Source of the DNA: Gallibacterium trehalosifermentans
GTDB lineage: Bacteria; Pseudomonadota; Gammaproteobacteria; Enterobacterales; Pasteurellaceae
Assembly: GCF_042433055.1 (NCBI RefSeq)
Contig: NZ_JBHLWB010000004.1
Span: 124,001 to 188,000, forward strand
DNA length: 64,000 bases
Direction: 5' to 3'
Under the pieces are notes generated by a model, which made no database searches, was not told where the DNA came from, and worked only from the letters and a program-made list of their open reading frames with translations. Positions 1 to 7,409 of this stretch are shown here, piece by piece; within the stretch, counting starts at the first letter, position 1; each line of letters begins with the position of its first letter. The position numbers were made by a program, and so were the translations under genes.

Positions 1-637
1 AGATAAACTTGAGCCTGAATTATCTTACCGTTGGTCTTGCCGTATGGCGATTTGTGGTTCTTGTGGAATGATGGTAAATGGTAAACCAAAATTAGCGTGT
101 AAGACTTTCTTACGTGATTTTAGTGGTCATATGCGTATTGAACCATTAGCAAATTTCCCGATTGAGCGTGATCTTGTGGTTGATCTTAGCCATTTCATTG
201 AAAGTCTTGAGTCTATCAAACCATATATTATTGGTAACCAAGCACCTGAGTTAAAAAATGAACCACAACCATCATCAGAATTAGCGAAGTCAAGAACCAA
301 ACAAACTCCAGCGCAATTAGAGAAATATCGTACTTTCTCAATGTGTATTAACTGTGGTTTGTGTTATGCCGCTTGCCCACAATTTGGTTTAAATCCTGAA
401 TTTGTTGGTCCTGCTGCAATTACGTTGGCGCATCGTTATAACTTAGATAATCGCGATCATGGTAAAGCAGAGCGTATGAAGATTCTCAACGGTAAAAATG
501 GTGTATGGAGTTGTACTTTCGTAGGTTATTGTTCAGAAGTGTGTCCAAAACATGTTGGTCCAGCTTCAGCAGTTAACCAAGGTAAGATTGAAAGTGCGAA
601 AGATTACGTTTTTGCAATGTTAAAAATGCAAAAGTAA
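1..637 (+). CDS. frdB: Fumarate reductase iron-sulfur subunit, 5' end missing
   Basis: FrdB carries electrons between the membrane menaquinol site and the FrdA flavin in anaerobic fumarate respiration, on the cytoplasmic face of the inner membrane. The frame is open from the first base, so the gene begins upstream of the window; the first visible residues are DKLEPELSYRWSCRM. Seen are the end of the plant-type [2Fe-2S] motif (CRMAICGSCGMMVNG, then a further Cys in PKLAC) and the two C-terminal ferredoxin-like clusters (CINCGLCYAACP; CSEVCPKHV) for [4Fe-4S] and [3Fe-4S]. The motif spacing matches FrdB of gamma-proteobacteria. frdC follows after 12 bp with an AAGGAGA ribosome site, so this is the standard frdABCD operon. 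frdA and the true start lie outside the window. Confidence 0.97.
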   Translation, partial: DKLEPELSYRWSCRMAICGSCGMMVNGKPKLACKTFLRDFSGHMRIEPLANFPIERDLVVDLSHFIESLESIKPYIIGNQAPELKNEPQPSSELAKSRTKQTPAQLEKYRTFSMCINCGLCYAACPQFGLNPEFVGPAAITLAHRYNLDNRDHGKAERMKILNGKNGVWSCTFVGYCSEVCPKHVGPASAVNQGKIESAKDYVFAMLKMQK

Positions 638-649
638 GGAGAAAGTAAA

Positions 650-1045
650 ATGACAACAGTAGCAACCAGTAAACGCAAAAAATACGTGCGTGAAGTAAAA
701 GCGACTTGGTGGAAAAAGTTAGATTTTTACAAATTCTATGTATTGCGTGAAAGTACTGCAGTACCAACAATTTGGTTCTGTTTAGAATTATTTTACGGCT
801 TACTTTGCTTAGGTAATGGTACATTTGATACTAAATTCATTGGATTTTTACAAAATCCAGTGGTTGTGATTTTAAATGTCATTACGCTTGGAGCAGTGTT
901 ATTAAACAGCTTCACATTCTTTAATATGGCGCCGCAAATGATGAATATCATTGTAAAAAATGAACGTATTAATGTGAATCTTGTCGCCAAAGTCTTTTGG
1001 GGCATCACTGCTGTGGTAAGTATTATCACCTTAATTTTAGTATAG
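650..1045 (+). CDS. frdC: Fumarate reductase membrane anchor subunit C
   Basis: FrdC is one of two membrane anchors that bind FrdAB to the inner membrane and form the quinol site. The 131-residue product has the usual FrdC length. It has a basic N-terminus (about residues 7-25, TSKRKKYVREVKATWWKK) and three hydrophobic segments near 38-55, 65-90 and 108-130. The RES motif after FYKFYVL is typical of the family. The ribosome site AAGGAG lies just before the ATG, 12 bp after frdB, and frdD follows after 10 bp. Identification rests on sequence pattern plus operon position. Confidence 0.96.
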   Translation: MTTVATSKRKKYVREVKATWWKKLDFYKFYVLRESTAVPTIWFCLELFYGLLCLGNGTFDTKFIGFLQNPVVVILNVITLGAVLLNSFTFFNMAPQMMNIIVKNERINVNLVAKVFWGITAVVSIITLILV

Positions 1046-1055
1046 GAAAAATAAG

Positions 1056-1400
1056 ATGAACAAAGAAACTCCAAAACGTTCAAATGAACCAGCAGTTTGG
1101 TTATTATTCGGTGCTGGTGGGGCAATTAGTGCGGTATTTTTCCCTGTATTAGTCTTAATTTTAGGGTTTTTACTACCGTTTGGTATTGTATCACCAGATA
1201 ATATCATTGCATTTGCTCACACTTGGATTGGTAAATTAGTTATCCTTGCATTATTAATTTTCCCAACTTGGTGTGGTATCCATCGTATTCACCTAGGCTT
1301 GCATGATTTTAAAGTTCATGTACCAGCTGGTGGTGTGATTTTCTATGGATTAGCGGTACTTTATTCAGTGCTTACACTTTGTGCAGTGATTGCTTTATAA
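1056..1400 (+). CDS. frdD: Fumarate reductase membrane anchor subunit D
   Basis: FrdD is the second membrane anchor of fumarate reductase and completes the quinol-binding site with FrdC. The 114-residue protein has three transmembrane segments (about 17-40, 57-78 and 94-113). The N-terminal KRSNEPAVWLLFGAGG and the central CGIHRIHLGLHD motifs are characteristic of FrdD. It is the last gene of frdABCD: a GC-rich hairpin followed by a T-run lies about 18 bp after the stop. No anomaly seen. Confidence 0.96.
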   Translation: MNKETPKRSNEPAVWLLFGAGGAISAVFFPVLVLILGFLLPFGIVSPDNIIAFAHTWIGKLVILALLIFPTWCGIHRIHLGLHDFKVHVPAGGVIFYGLAVLYSVLTLCAVIAL

Positions 1401-1416
1401 TTGCAATATAGTTTGA

Positions 1417-1451
1417 AAATCCTCTATCTTTATAAGGTGGAGGATTTTTTT
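1417..1451 (+). terminator. Rho-independent terminator of frdABCD
   Basis: AAATCCTC (1418-1425) pairs with GAGGATTT (1440-1447), followed by a run of T. It lies directly after frdD. Confidence 0.85.
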
Positions 1452-1709
1452 ATTTCATAAAATAAATTTCATTGATATTTATTTTTTAATGTAAATTAAA
1501 TGTGAGTGATTCCCCATCTATCTCTCTTTTATCTTAAATTTTTAGATAAAAATAAGATTACATGGATAAAATAACTTGAATTTTCATATCTTTTTTTCAT
1601 TTTTGTGATCTGTGTTATATCTCTTTGCTAATTTTTTCTTTAAAATTGCGCCCGCTTTATTACTCTATTTGAAATTTTATCTATTAAATTAAATTATTAA
1701 GGAGCTCCT
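1452..1709. promoter_or_regulatory. AT-rich upstream region of manXYZ with possible CRP site
   Basis: Apart from the frd terminator, the 309 bp between frdD and manX hold no credible gene. A CRP-like element TGTGA-TCTGTG-TTATA lies at 1604-1619; only its left half matches the consensus well. A strong ribosome site AAGGAG precedes manX. CRP control would fit a PTS sugar operon but is inferred. Confidence 0.4.
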
Positions 1710-2705
1710 ATGAGTATTGCTATTATCATAGCTACACATGGTGTTGCAGCAGAGCAGTTGCTTAGAACAACAGAGATGTTGATTGGTGAGCAAGAAAATG
1801 TTGCGTTTATTGATTTTGTTCCGGGTGAGAATGCGGAAACTATTATTGGGAAGTATCAAGACAAATTGGCAAATGAGTTAGCTGGCTGCGATCAAGTATT
1901 ATTTTTAGTAGATACTTGGGGCGGTAGTCCATTTAATGCAGCGAATCGTGTGGCAGATGGTAAAGATCATATGGAAGTGGTTACTGGTGTAAACGTTCCG
2001 ATGCTTGTTGAAACCTTTATGGCTCGCGATGATGATCCATCATTAGCCGAGTTGGCAGAAATTGCGCTTGAAACTGGACGTGGTGGTGTACGTGCATTGA
2101 AGTTAGAACAAAAGCCACAAGAGAAAGCAGAAGAACCTCAGGCTTCTCCAACGCCTGCTACTGCTGCTTCATCTAAGCCTGCTCAACCTGAAGTGGCTAC
2201 AGCAGGTAAGCATATGACGATCGGTTTAGCACGTATTGATGACCGTTTAATTCATGGTCAGGTCGCAACACGTTGGACGAAGGAAAGTCGGGTTAATCGT
2301 ATCATTGTTGTAAACGATGAAGTAGATAGAGATGATGTGCGTAAAACCATGCTAAAACAAGCTGCTCCTCCAGGGGTTACGGCTCACGTAGTTAATGTAG
2401 AGAAAATGGTGCGAGTTTATAATAACCCTGAATACAATGAAGATCGGGTCATGTTGTTATTCACTAATCCAACAGATGCATTATTTTTAGTAGAAGCAGG
2501 GTTAGAAATTACCTCTGTCAATATTGGTGGTATGGCTTATCGTGATGGTAAAAAACAAATTACTAGTGCGATTTCTGTTGACCAAAAAGATATTGATGCC
2601 TTTAAGAAATTAGCTGAACTGAATGTGGAATTAGATGTGCGTAAGGTATCTAATGATCGCAAAGAAAATATGATTGATTTGCTGCAAAAGAGCAATCTTG
2701 TTTAA
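1710..2705 (+). CDS. manX: Mannose-family PTS enzyme IIAB
   Basis: ManX is the cytoplasmic phosphoryl carrier of the mannose/glucose/hexosamine PTS. The IIA domain takes phosphate from HPr on His10 (IIATHG) and passes it to His182 (RLIHGQ) in the IIB domain, which phosphorylates sugar entering through ManYZ. In the 331-residue protein, IIA covers about residues 1-130 and includes DTWGGSPFNA. A Pro/Ala/Glu-rich linker covers 131-166, and IIB runs from 169 to the end. It is very close to E. coli ManX across both domains. It is the first gene of manXYZ, with AAGGAG upstream and manY 22 bp downstream. Mannose and glucosamine are the likely sugars; exact specificity cannot be read from sequence. 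Confidence 0.96.
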   Translation: MSIAIIIATHGVAAEQLLRTTEMLIGEQENVAFIDFVPGENAETIIGKYQDKLANELAGCDQVLFLVDTWGGSPFNAANRVADGKDHMEVVTGVNVPMLVETFMARDDDPSLAELAEIALETGRGGVRALKLEQKPQEKAEEPQASPTPATAASSKPAQPEVATAGKHMTIGLARIDDRLIHGQVATRWTKESRVNRIIVVNDEVDRDDVRKTMLKQAAPPGVTAHVVNVEKMVRVYNNPEYNEDRVMLLFTNPTDALFLVEAGLEITSVNIGGMAYRDGKKQITSAISVDQKDIDAFKKLAELNVELDVRKVSNDRKENMIDLLQKSNLV

Positions 2706-2727
2706 CACTTAATAACAGGAAAAAATT

Positions 2728-3531
2728 ATGGAACTTTCTAGTATTCAAATTCTTTTAGTCTTCCTCATTGCTTGTCTTTCAGGAATGGGATCGATTTTAG
2801 ATGAGTTTCAAACTCACCGCCCATTAATTGCTTGTACACTAATTGGTTTAGTCTTAGGCGATATTAAAACAGGGATTATTGTAGGTGGTTCATTAGAATT
2901 GCTTGCATTAGGTTGGATGAATATCGGTGCAGCATTAGCACCTGATGCTGCGTTAGCTTCTGTTGTTTCTACTATTTTAGTCATTGTAGGTGGACAAGAT
3001 ATTGCAACAGGGATTGCGATTGCCATTCCGCTTGCGGCAGCAGGTCAGGTATTAACCTATGTAGTTCGTGCAATTACGGTAGGTTTCCAACATCTTGCAG
3101 ATAAATCAGTACAAGACGGAAACCTAAATCGTCTTGATTGGGTACATTGTAGTGCATTGATTTTGCAAGCGATGCGTATTGCGATTCCTGCTTTAATCGT
3201 TGCATTAACGGCAGGGACAGATACTGTTCAATCATTGCTTAGTGCAATTCCACCAGTGGTAACGTCAGGATTAAAAATTGCTGGGGGGATCATCGCGGTT
3301 GTAGGTTATGCAATGGTTATTAATATGATGCGGGCAGGTCATTTAATGCCGTTTTTCTATGCGGGTTTTGTGGTAGCTGCATTCACGAATTTCAACTTAG
3401 TAGCATTAGGTATACTAGGTACAATTATGGCAATTCTTTATATTCAACTTCACCCTAAATACAATCAAAGTAAACAAGTGGTGCAAGTAGTTTCAAGTGC
3501 TAATAACGATCTTGATAACAGATTAGATTAA
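2728..3531 (+). CDS. manY: Mannose-family PTS enzyme IIC
   Basis: ManY is the IIC subunit of the mannose PTS channel in the inner membrane. The 267-residue protein is hydrophobic throughout and starts with the typical MELSSIQILLVFLIACLSGM. It contains the family segment GWMNIGAALAPDAALASV near residues 72-90. The length matches E. coli ManY. Its stop codon overlaps the first possible ATG of manZ (TAATG), though the better manZ start lies 15 bp downstream. It works with ManZ as a membrane complex and is phosphorylated through ManX. Confidence 0.96.
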   Translation: MELSSIQILLVFLIACLSGMGSILDEFQTHRPLIACTLIGLVLGDIKTGIIVGGSLELLALGWMNIGAALAPDAALASVVSTILVIVGGQDIATGIAIAIPLAAAGQVLTYVVRAITVGFQHLADKSVQDGNLNRLDWVHCSALILQAMRIAIPALIVALTAGTDTVQSLLSAIPPVVTSGLKIAGGIIAVVGYAMVINMMRAGHLMPFFYAGFVVAAFTNFNLVALGILGTIMAILYIQLHPKYNQSKQVVQVVSSANNDLDNRLD

Positions 3532-3545
3532 TGGGAGAAGTAGAA

Positions 3546-4382
3546 ATGACAACTGAAATGAAAAAAGTAACCCAAAGTGATTTAAATAAAGTCGTTCTCC
3601 GTTCAAACCTTTTCCAAGGATCATGGAACTTTGAACGTATGCAAGCCTTAGGGTTTGCCTTTGCTATGGCGCCAGTTATTAAACGCTTATATCCAGATGC
3701 AAATTCTCAAGAGCGTAAAGATGCAATTAAACGCCATTTAGAGTTCTTCAATACTCAACCATTTGTGGCAGCGCCCGTATTGGGCGTAACTATTGCAATG
3801 GAAGAGGAGCGTGCTAATGGTAAACCAATCGATGATGCGGCAATTAATGGGATTAAAGTAGGTTTAATGGGACCTTTAGCAGGGGTAGGTGATCCAATCT
3901 ATTGGGGAACAGCTCGCCCAGTATTTGCTGCATTAGGAGCAGGTTTAGCTTTAAGCGGTAGTATTTTAGGTCCATTGTTGTTCTTCTTCCTATTTAACCT
4001 CGTCCGTTTAGCAACACGTTACTATGGGGTAACTTATGGTTATAAGAAAGGGCTAGATGTTGTAAAAGATATGAGCGGTGGTTTGTTGCAAAAATTGACT
4101 GAGGGCGCTTCAATTCTTGGCTTGTTCATTATGGGCGCTTTAGTGCAAAAATGGACGACTATTAATGTACCGCTGGTTGTTTCAGTGATTGAAAAGCAAG
4201 ACGGTACAACCGAAATCACCACTGTACAAAACATTCTTGATAGCTTAATGCCAGGCTTACTGCCATTAATCTTCACCTTTATTTGTATGTGGTTATTGCG
4301 TAACCGTGTGAATGCACTGTGGATTATTATCGGTATTTTTGTGATCGGTATTATTGGTGCTGCAACAGGCATTTTAGCTTAA
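3546..4382 (+). CDS. manZ: Mannose-family PTS enzyme IID
   Basis: ManZ is the IID membrane subunit that pairs with ManY. The conserved blocks LRSNLFQGSWNFERMQ, RHLEFFNTQPFVAAPVLG and GPLAGVGDPIYWGT match enteric ManZ nearly word for word. The C-terminus is a hydrophobic anchor. I prefer the ATG at 3546, which has GGGAGAAG 6 bp upstream, giving 278 residues; an ATG at 3531 overlapping the manY stop is the alternative and would add MGEVE. It ends the core PTS operon and is followed by two stacked hairpins. Confidence 0.95.
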   Translation: MTTEMKKVTQSDLNKVVLRSNLFQGSWNFERMQALGFAFAMAPVIKRLYPDANSQERKDAIKRHLEFFNTQPFVAAPVLGVTIAMEEERANGKPIDDAAINGIKVGLMGPLAGVGDPIYWGTARPVFAALGAGLALSGSILGPLLFFFLFNLVRLATRYYGVTYGYKKGLDVVKDMSGGLLQKLTEGASILGLFIMGALVQKWTTINVPLVVSVIEKQDGTTEITTVQNILDSLMPGLLPLIFTFICMWLLRNRVNALWIIIGIFVIGIIGAATGILA

Positions 4383-4386
4383 AGCA

Positions 4387-4456
4387 TTGGTGGGTATTTA
4401 CCCACCATAATTAGCTTTGTACTGAGTGGGCTAATGTGCCCACTTTCTATTTTTTC
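4387..4456 (+). terminator. Two stacked hairpins after manZ
   Basis: The first hairpin is TGGTGGGT (4388-4395) with ACCCACCA (4400-4407) and a 4-nt loop. The second is AGTGGGC (4425-4431) with GCCCACT (4438-4444), followed by TTCTATTTTTTC. The second resembles an intrinsic terminator and would reduce read-through into yobD and manA. Confidence 0.7.
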
Positions 4457-4476
4457 ATCAGTATCTAAAAATTGAT

Positions 4477-4962
4477 ATGATCATTAATATTACTTTATTG
4501 GTATTGATCGTTTTATATTTTCTCTATGCTATTTACGATCAATTTTTAATGGATAAACGTTATGGCAAAACGGAATTGAAGATCCGTTTATTGCACAAGC
4601 ATAAAATAGACAGTTTGGTAATGTTATTTTTGATTTGGATAGCGGTATATCAAGCGTTACCACAAGGAGTTGAATCAGGAACACTCTATTTGTTAGTGAT
4701 GTTATCAATTTTATTAATTTATCATGCCTTTATTCGTTACCCCATTTTTCTATTAAAGAAAGATGGGTTCTTTTTAAATAATCTGTATATCCCTTATCAA
4801 TACATTAATACTATCAACATTAGTGAAAATGGATTTTTACAGCTTGTATTAAAAAACGGGAAGACATTACCTGTTTATATTCGTGATGTTGATGATGTAG
4901 CAAAAGTTTTACAGTTTTTTGCGGTAACAGGCAGAATTACACAACCGATTGGAGGAAAATAA
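4477..4962 (+). CDS. yobD: YobD-type inner membrane protein (UPF0266/DUF986)
   Basis: The function of this family is unknown. The 161-residue product has N-terminal membrane segments (about 2-22, 45-62 and 67-88) and a soluble C-terminal part (about 95-161) that resembles a small PH-like fold. The family pattern YAIYDQF, KIDSLV, KKDGFFLNN and the closing DVDDVAKVLQFF match E. coli YobD, which also sits directly after manXYZ. The gene lies between manZ and manA, 3 bp before manA, which supports a link to mannose uptake, but no role can be stated. Its ribosome site is weak. Confidence 0.85.
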   Translation: MIINITLLVLIVLYFLYAIYDQFLMDKRYGKTELKIRLLHKHKIDSLVMLFLIWIAVYQALPQGVESGTLYLLVMLSILLIYHAFIRYPIFLLKKDGFFLNNLYIPYQYINTINISENGFLQLVLKNGKTLPVYIRDVDDVAKVLQFFAVTGRITQPIGGK

Positions 4963-4965
4963 GTT

Positions 4966-6162
4966 ATGTTTTATCGCCTTAATGGTCAGGCACAGCACTA
5001 TATTTGGGGTGGAAAAACGTATATTCCACAATGCTTTCAATTACCAGTAGATGACAAAATCTATGCAGAATGGTGGTTAGGTGCGCACCCGAGCGCGCCA
5101 TCAATATTGGTTAAAGATAATACAGAATACAATCTTGCTGACTATATTGCGCAATTTCCTCACGTGTTAGGGGAAAAATCTCAACAACAATTTGGGCAAA
5201 AATTACCTTATCTATTAAAAATTTTAGATGTCGTGCAACCACTTTCTATTCAATTACACCCAACGAAAAAAGAAGCCGAAATTGGCTTTGCCCGTGAAAA
5301 TGCAGAGGGCATTGATTTAAAAGATGCAAACCGTAGTTATAAAGATGATAACCATAAACCAGAAATGATGATTGCATTATCGGATTTTTGGCTATTACAT
5401 GGATTTAAAAGTAAAGACGCCATTTTAAAGACTTTATATGCTCGTCCATCATTGATGCCATTAGCTGAGCAATTAGAAAATCAACTATTAAAAGATTTTT
5501 ATGCGACAGTGATGCAAGCTTCACAAACACAATTAGTACAATGGTTATTACCTGTTATTCAAGCAAACCAAGTTGCTTATCGTGAAAATTGTTTATCTCT
5601 AGAAAATCCTGATTATTGGGTGATTTATGCTCTTGAAGCGATGGATATTTCATTAGAAAAATTGGACGCTGGATTACTCTGTTTCTATTTATTTAATCTT
5701 GTTCATCTCAAACAAGGAGAGGGGATTTTCCAAGATGCAGGGATCCCTCATGCCTATTTACGGGGACAAAATATTGAATTAATGGCATGTTCTGATAACG
5801 TGATTCGCGGGGGATTAACACTAAAATATGTGGATATTCCAGAATTATTGAAGATTATTGACTGTCAAGAAATCACCCCTAAAATCATACCAGCAGCAGA
5901 TCCAAGCGAGGGATATCACACTTATCAAACACCAAGTCAGGATTTTGCCTTAGCTAATCTTAACTATCAATCAGGATCTGAGTGTAATTTAGTTGCTATG
6001 AGTGCTGAAGTGTTGTTAGTGATGCAAGGTAAGTTACAAATTACTGCAGAGAATCAAACCCTATCAGTGCAACAAGGTGAAGCGTTATTTATTGAAGCAG
6101 ATACCCAATATCGTATTCAAGGTGAAGAACAAGGTTATGCTATTATTGCAAAATTACCTTAG
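4966..6162 (+). CDS. manA: Mannose-6-phosphate isomerase, class I
   Basis: ManA converts mannose 6-phosphate, the product of the upstream PTS, to fructose 6-phosphate in the cytoplasm. It is a zinc-dependent cupin enzyme. Seen are the N-terminal YIWGGKTYIP, the metal-site region QLHPTKKEAE (about 96-105), the DNHKPEMMIAL motif (about 126-136) and the substrate-loop region GIPHAYLRGQNIELMACSDN (about 260-279) with the catalytic Arg nearby (IRGGLTLK). The length of 398 is normal for the enterobacterial type. It follows yobD by 3 bp, so uptake and first conversion are coupled. A hairpin ends the unit. Confidence 0.95.
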   Translation: MFYRLNGQAQHYIWGGKTYIPQCFQLPVDDKIYAEWWLGAHPSAPSILVKDNTEYNLADYIAQFPHVLGEKSQQQFGQKLPYLLKILDVVQPLSIQLHPTKKEAEIGFARENAEGIDLKDANRSYKDDNHKPEMMIALSDFWLLHGFKSKDAILKTLYARPSLMPLAEQLENQLLKDFYATVMQASQTQLVQWLLPVIQANQVAYRENCLSLENPDYWVIYALEAMDISLEKLDAGLLCFYLFNLVHLKQGEGIFQDAGIPHAYLRGQNIELMACSDNVIRGGLTLKYVDIPELLKIIDCQEITPKIIPAADPSEGYHTYQTPSQDFALANLNYQSGSECNLVAMSAEVLLVMQGKLQITAENQTLSVQQGEALFIEADTQYRIQGEEQGYAIIAKLP

Positions 6163-6185
6163 TTATTGATTTGTATGGTGGATTA

Positions 6186-6212
6186 GGGCAGTGGAAGCTG
6201 CCTTTTATTTTT
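6186..6212 (+). terminator. Terminator after manA
   Basis: GGCAG (6187-6191) pairs with CTGCC (6198-6202), followed by TTTTATTTTTT. Confidence 0.65.
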
Positions 6213-6221
6213 TATTGTAAT

Positions 6222-6236
6222 TGAGAATAATTCTTA
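6222..6236. promoter_or_regulatory. Fur box upstream of fbpABC
   Basis: TGAGAAT-A-ATTCTTA fits the 7-1-7 Fur-box pattern (TGATAAT-N-ATTATCA) with one substituted base in each half, and is itself almost a perfect inverted repeat. It lies about 75 bp before fbpA. Iron repression by Fur is inferred from the match and the iron-uptake context. Confidence 0.75.
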
Positions 6237-6310
6237 TTGACTAGAAGGGGATAATTTTGTATGTTATAAATTCTTACTTATGACCCAGTTAATTTAATAT
6301 GAGAGGCTCT

Positions 6311-7324
6311 ATGAAAAAATCACTCTTCACTGTTAGTTTGTTAGCAACATTAGCCACACCTGCTTTCGCAGCTAATGAAGTTAATGTTTATTCCTATCGT
6401 CAACCTTACTTAATTGAACCTCTCTTAAAAGAGTTTGAAACGCAAAGTGGTGTAAAAGTGAATCTTATCTATGCAGATAAAGGTTTAGTTGAACGAGTAA
6501 AACGTGAAAAAGAACTTACCCCAGCAGATGTATTATTAACTGTTGATATTAGTCGAGTCATGGAATTAGTTAATGCTGGCTTAGCAGAACATGTACATTC
6601 AACTGTATTAGAAAAAAATATTCCTGCACAATATCGTGATCAAAATGATGAATGGTTTGCTTTAACAACACGAGCTAGAGCGATTTATACCTCAAAAGAT
6701 AGAGTAGGTAAATTGCCAGAAAACTTTACTTATTATGATCTTGCAAAACCAGAATTGAAAGGCAAAGTGTGCGTGCGTTCGGGTAAACATGCTTATAATG
6801 TATCACTAGTTGCATCTATGATTGCACACGATGGTGAAGAAAAAGCGAAAGCATTTTTAGTGGGGCTAAAAAATAATTTAGCGCAAAAACCACAAGGTGG
6901 CGATCGTGATCAAGTGAAAGCAATTAAAGAAGGTATTTGTGATTATTCACTTGGTAATAGCTATTACTTCGGCAAAATGTTAGAAGATGAAAAACAGCGT
7001 GCTTGGGCAGAGTCTGTTTACATCAACTTCCCTAACCAAACTACAACAGGTACGCATGTGAATATCAGTGGCGTTGCGGTGGCAAAATATTCAAAAAATA
7101 AAGAAAACGCATTAAAGCTTGTTGAATTTTTAAGTAGCGACAAAGCACAACATCTTTATGCAGAATTAAATCATGAATATCCTGTGAAATCGGGGGTAGC
7201 CGTCTCTAAATTAGTTGAATCTTGGGGAAGTTTTAAAGCAGATACATTACCACTCAATGATATTGCGAAAAACTATGACAAAGCCTTGAAGTTAATTGAT
7301 GAAGTAAAATTCGATATTGAATAA
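6311..7324 (+). CDS. fbpA: Periplasmic ferric iron-binding protein
   Basis: This is the periplasmic Fe3+-binding component of an FbpABC/AfuABC importer. The preferred ATG at 6311 follows GAGAGG and gives 337 residues beginning MKKSLFTVSLLATLATPAFA, a clear signal peptide with cleavage after AFA. The mature part starts ANEVNVYSYRQPY. Residues around SYYFGKM (about 216-222) hold the paired tyrosines used for iron binding in this family. The ADVLLTVDISRVMEL block resembles the Mannheimia/Pasteurella FbpA type rather than H. influenzae HitA. An in-frame ATG at 6299 would add MRGS and is less likely. A Fur box lies upstream, and an attenuator hairpin separates it from fbpB. Confidence 0.93.
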   Translation: MKKSLFTVSLLATLATPAFAANEVNVYSYRQPYLIEPLLKEFETQSGVKVNLIYADKGLVERVKREKELTPADVLLTVDISRVMELVNAGLAEHVHSTVLEKNIPAQYRDQNDEWFALTTRARAIYTSKDRVGKLPENFTYYDLAKPELKGKVCVRSGKHAYNVSLVASMIAHDGEEKAKAFLVGLKNNLAQKPQGGDRDQVKAIKEGICDYSLGNSYYFGKMLEDEKQRAWAESVYINFPNQTTTGTHVNISGVAVAKYSKNKENALKLVEFLSSDKAQHLYAELNHEYPVKSGVAVSKLVESWGSFKADTLPLNDIAKNYDKALKLIDEVKFDIE

Positions 7325-7350
7325 TTTATTTTTATTGTAGTTTTTAATTA

Positions 7351-7377
7351 GGCGGTTGTGGAAACAACTGCCTTTTT
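7351..7377 (+). terminator. Hairpin and T-run between fbpA and fbpB
   Basis: GGCGGTTGT (7351-7359) pairs with ACAACTGCC (7364-7372) over nine pairs, one of them G-U, with a GGAA loop, and is followed by TTTTT. It is probably a partial terminator that gives more binding protein than permease. Confidence 0.75.
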
Positions 7378-7409
7378 CTGTTTTTCACTTTTTAGATTAG
7401 TAATGAGTT

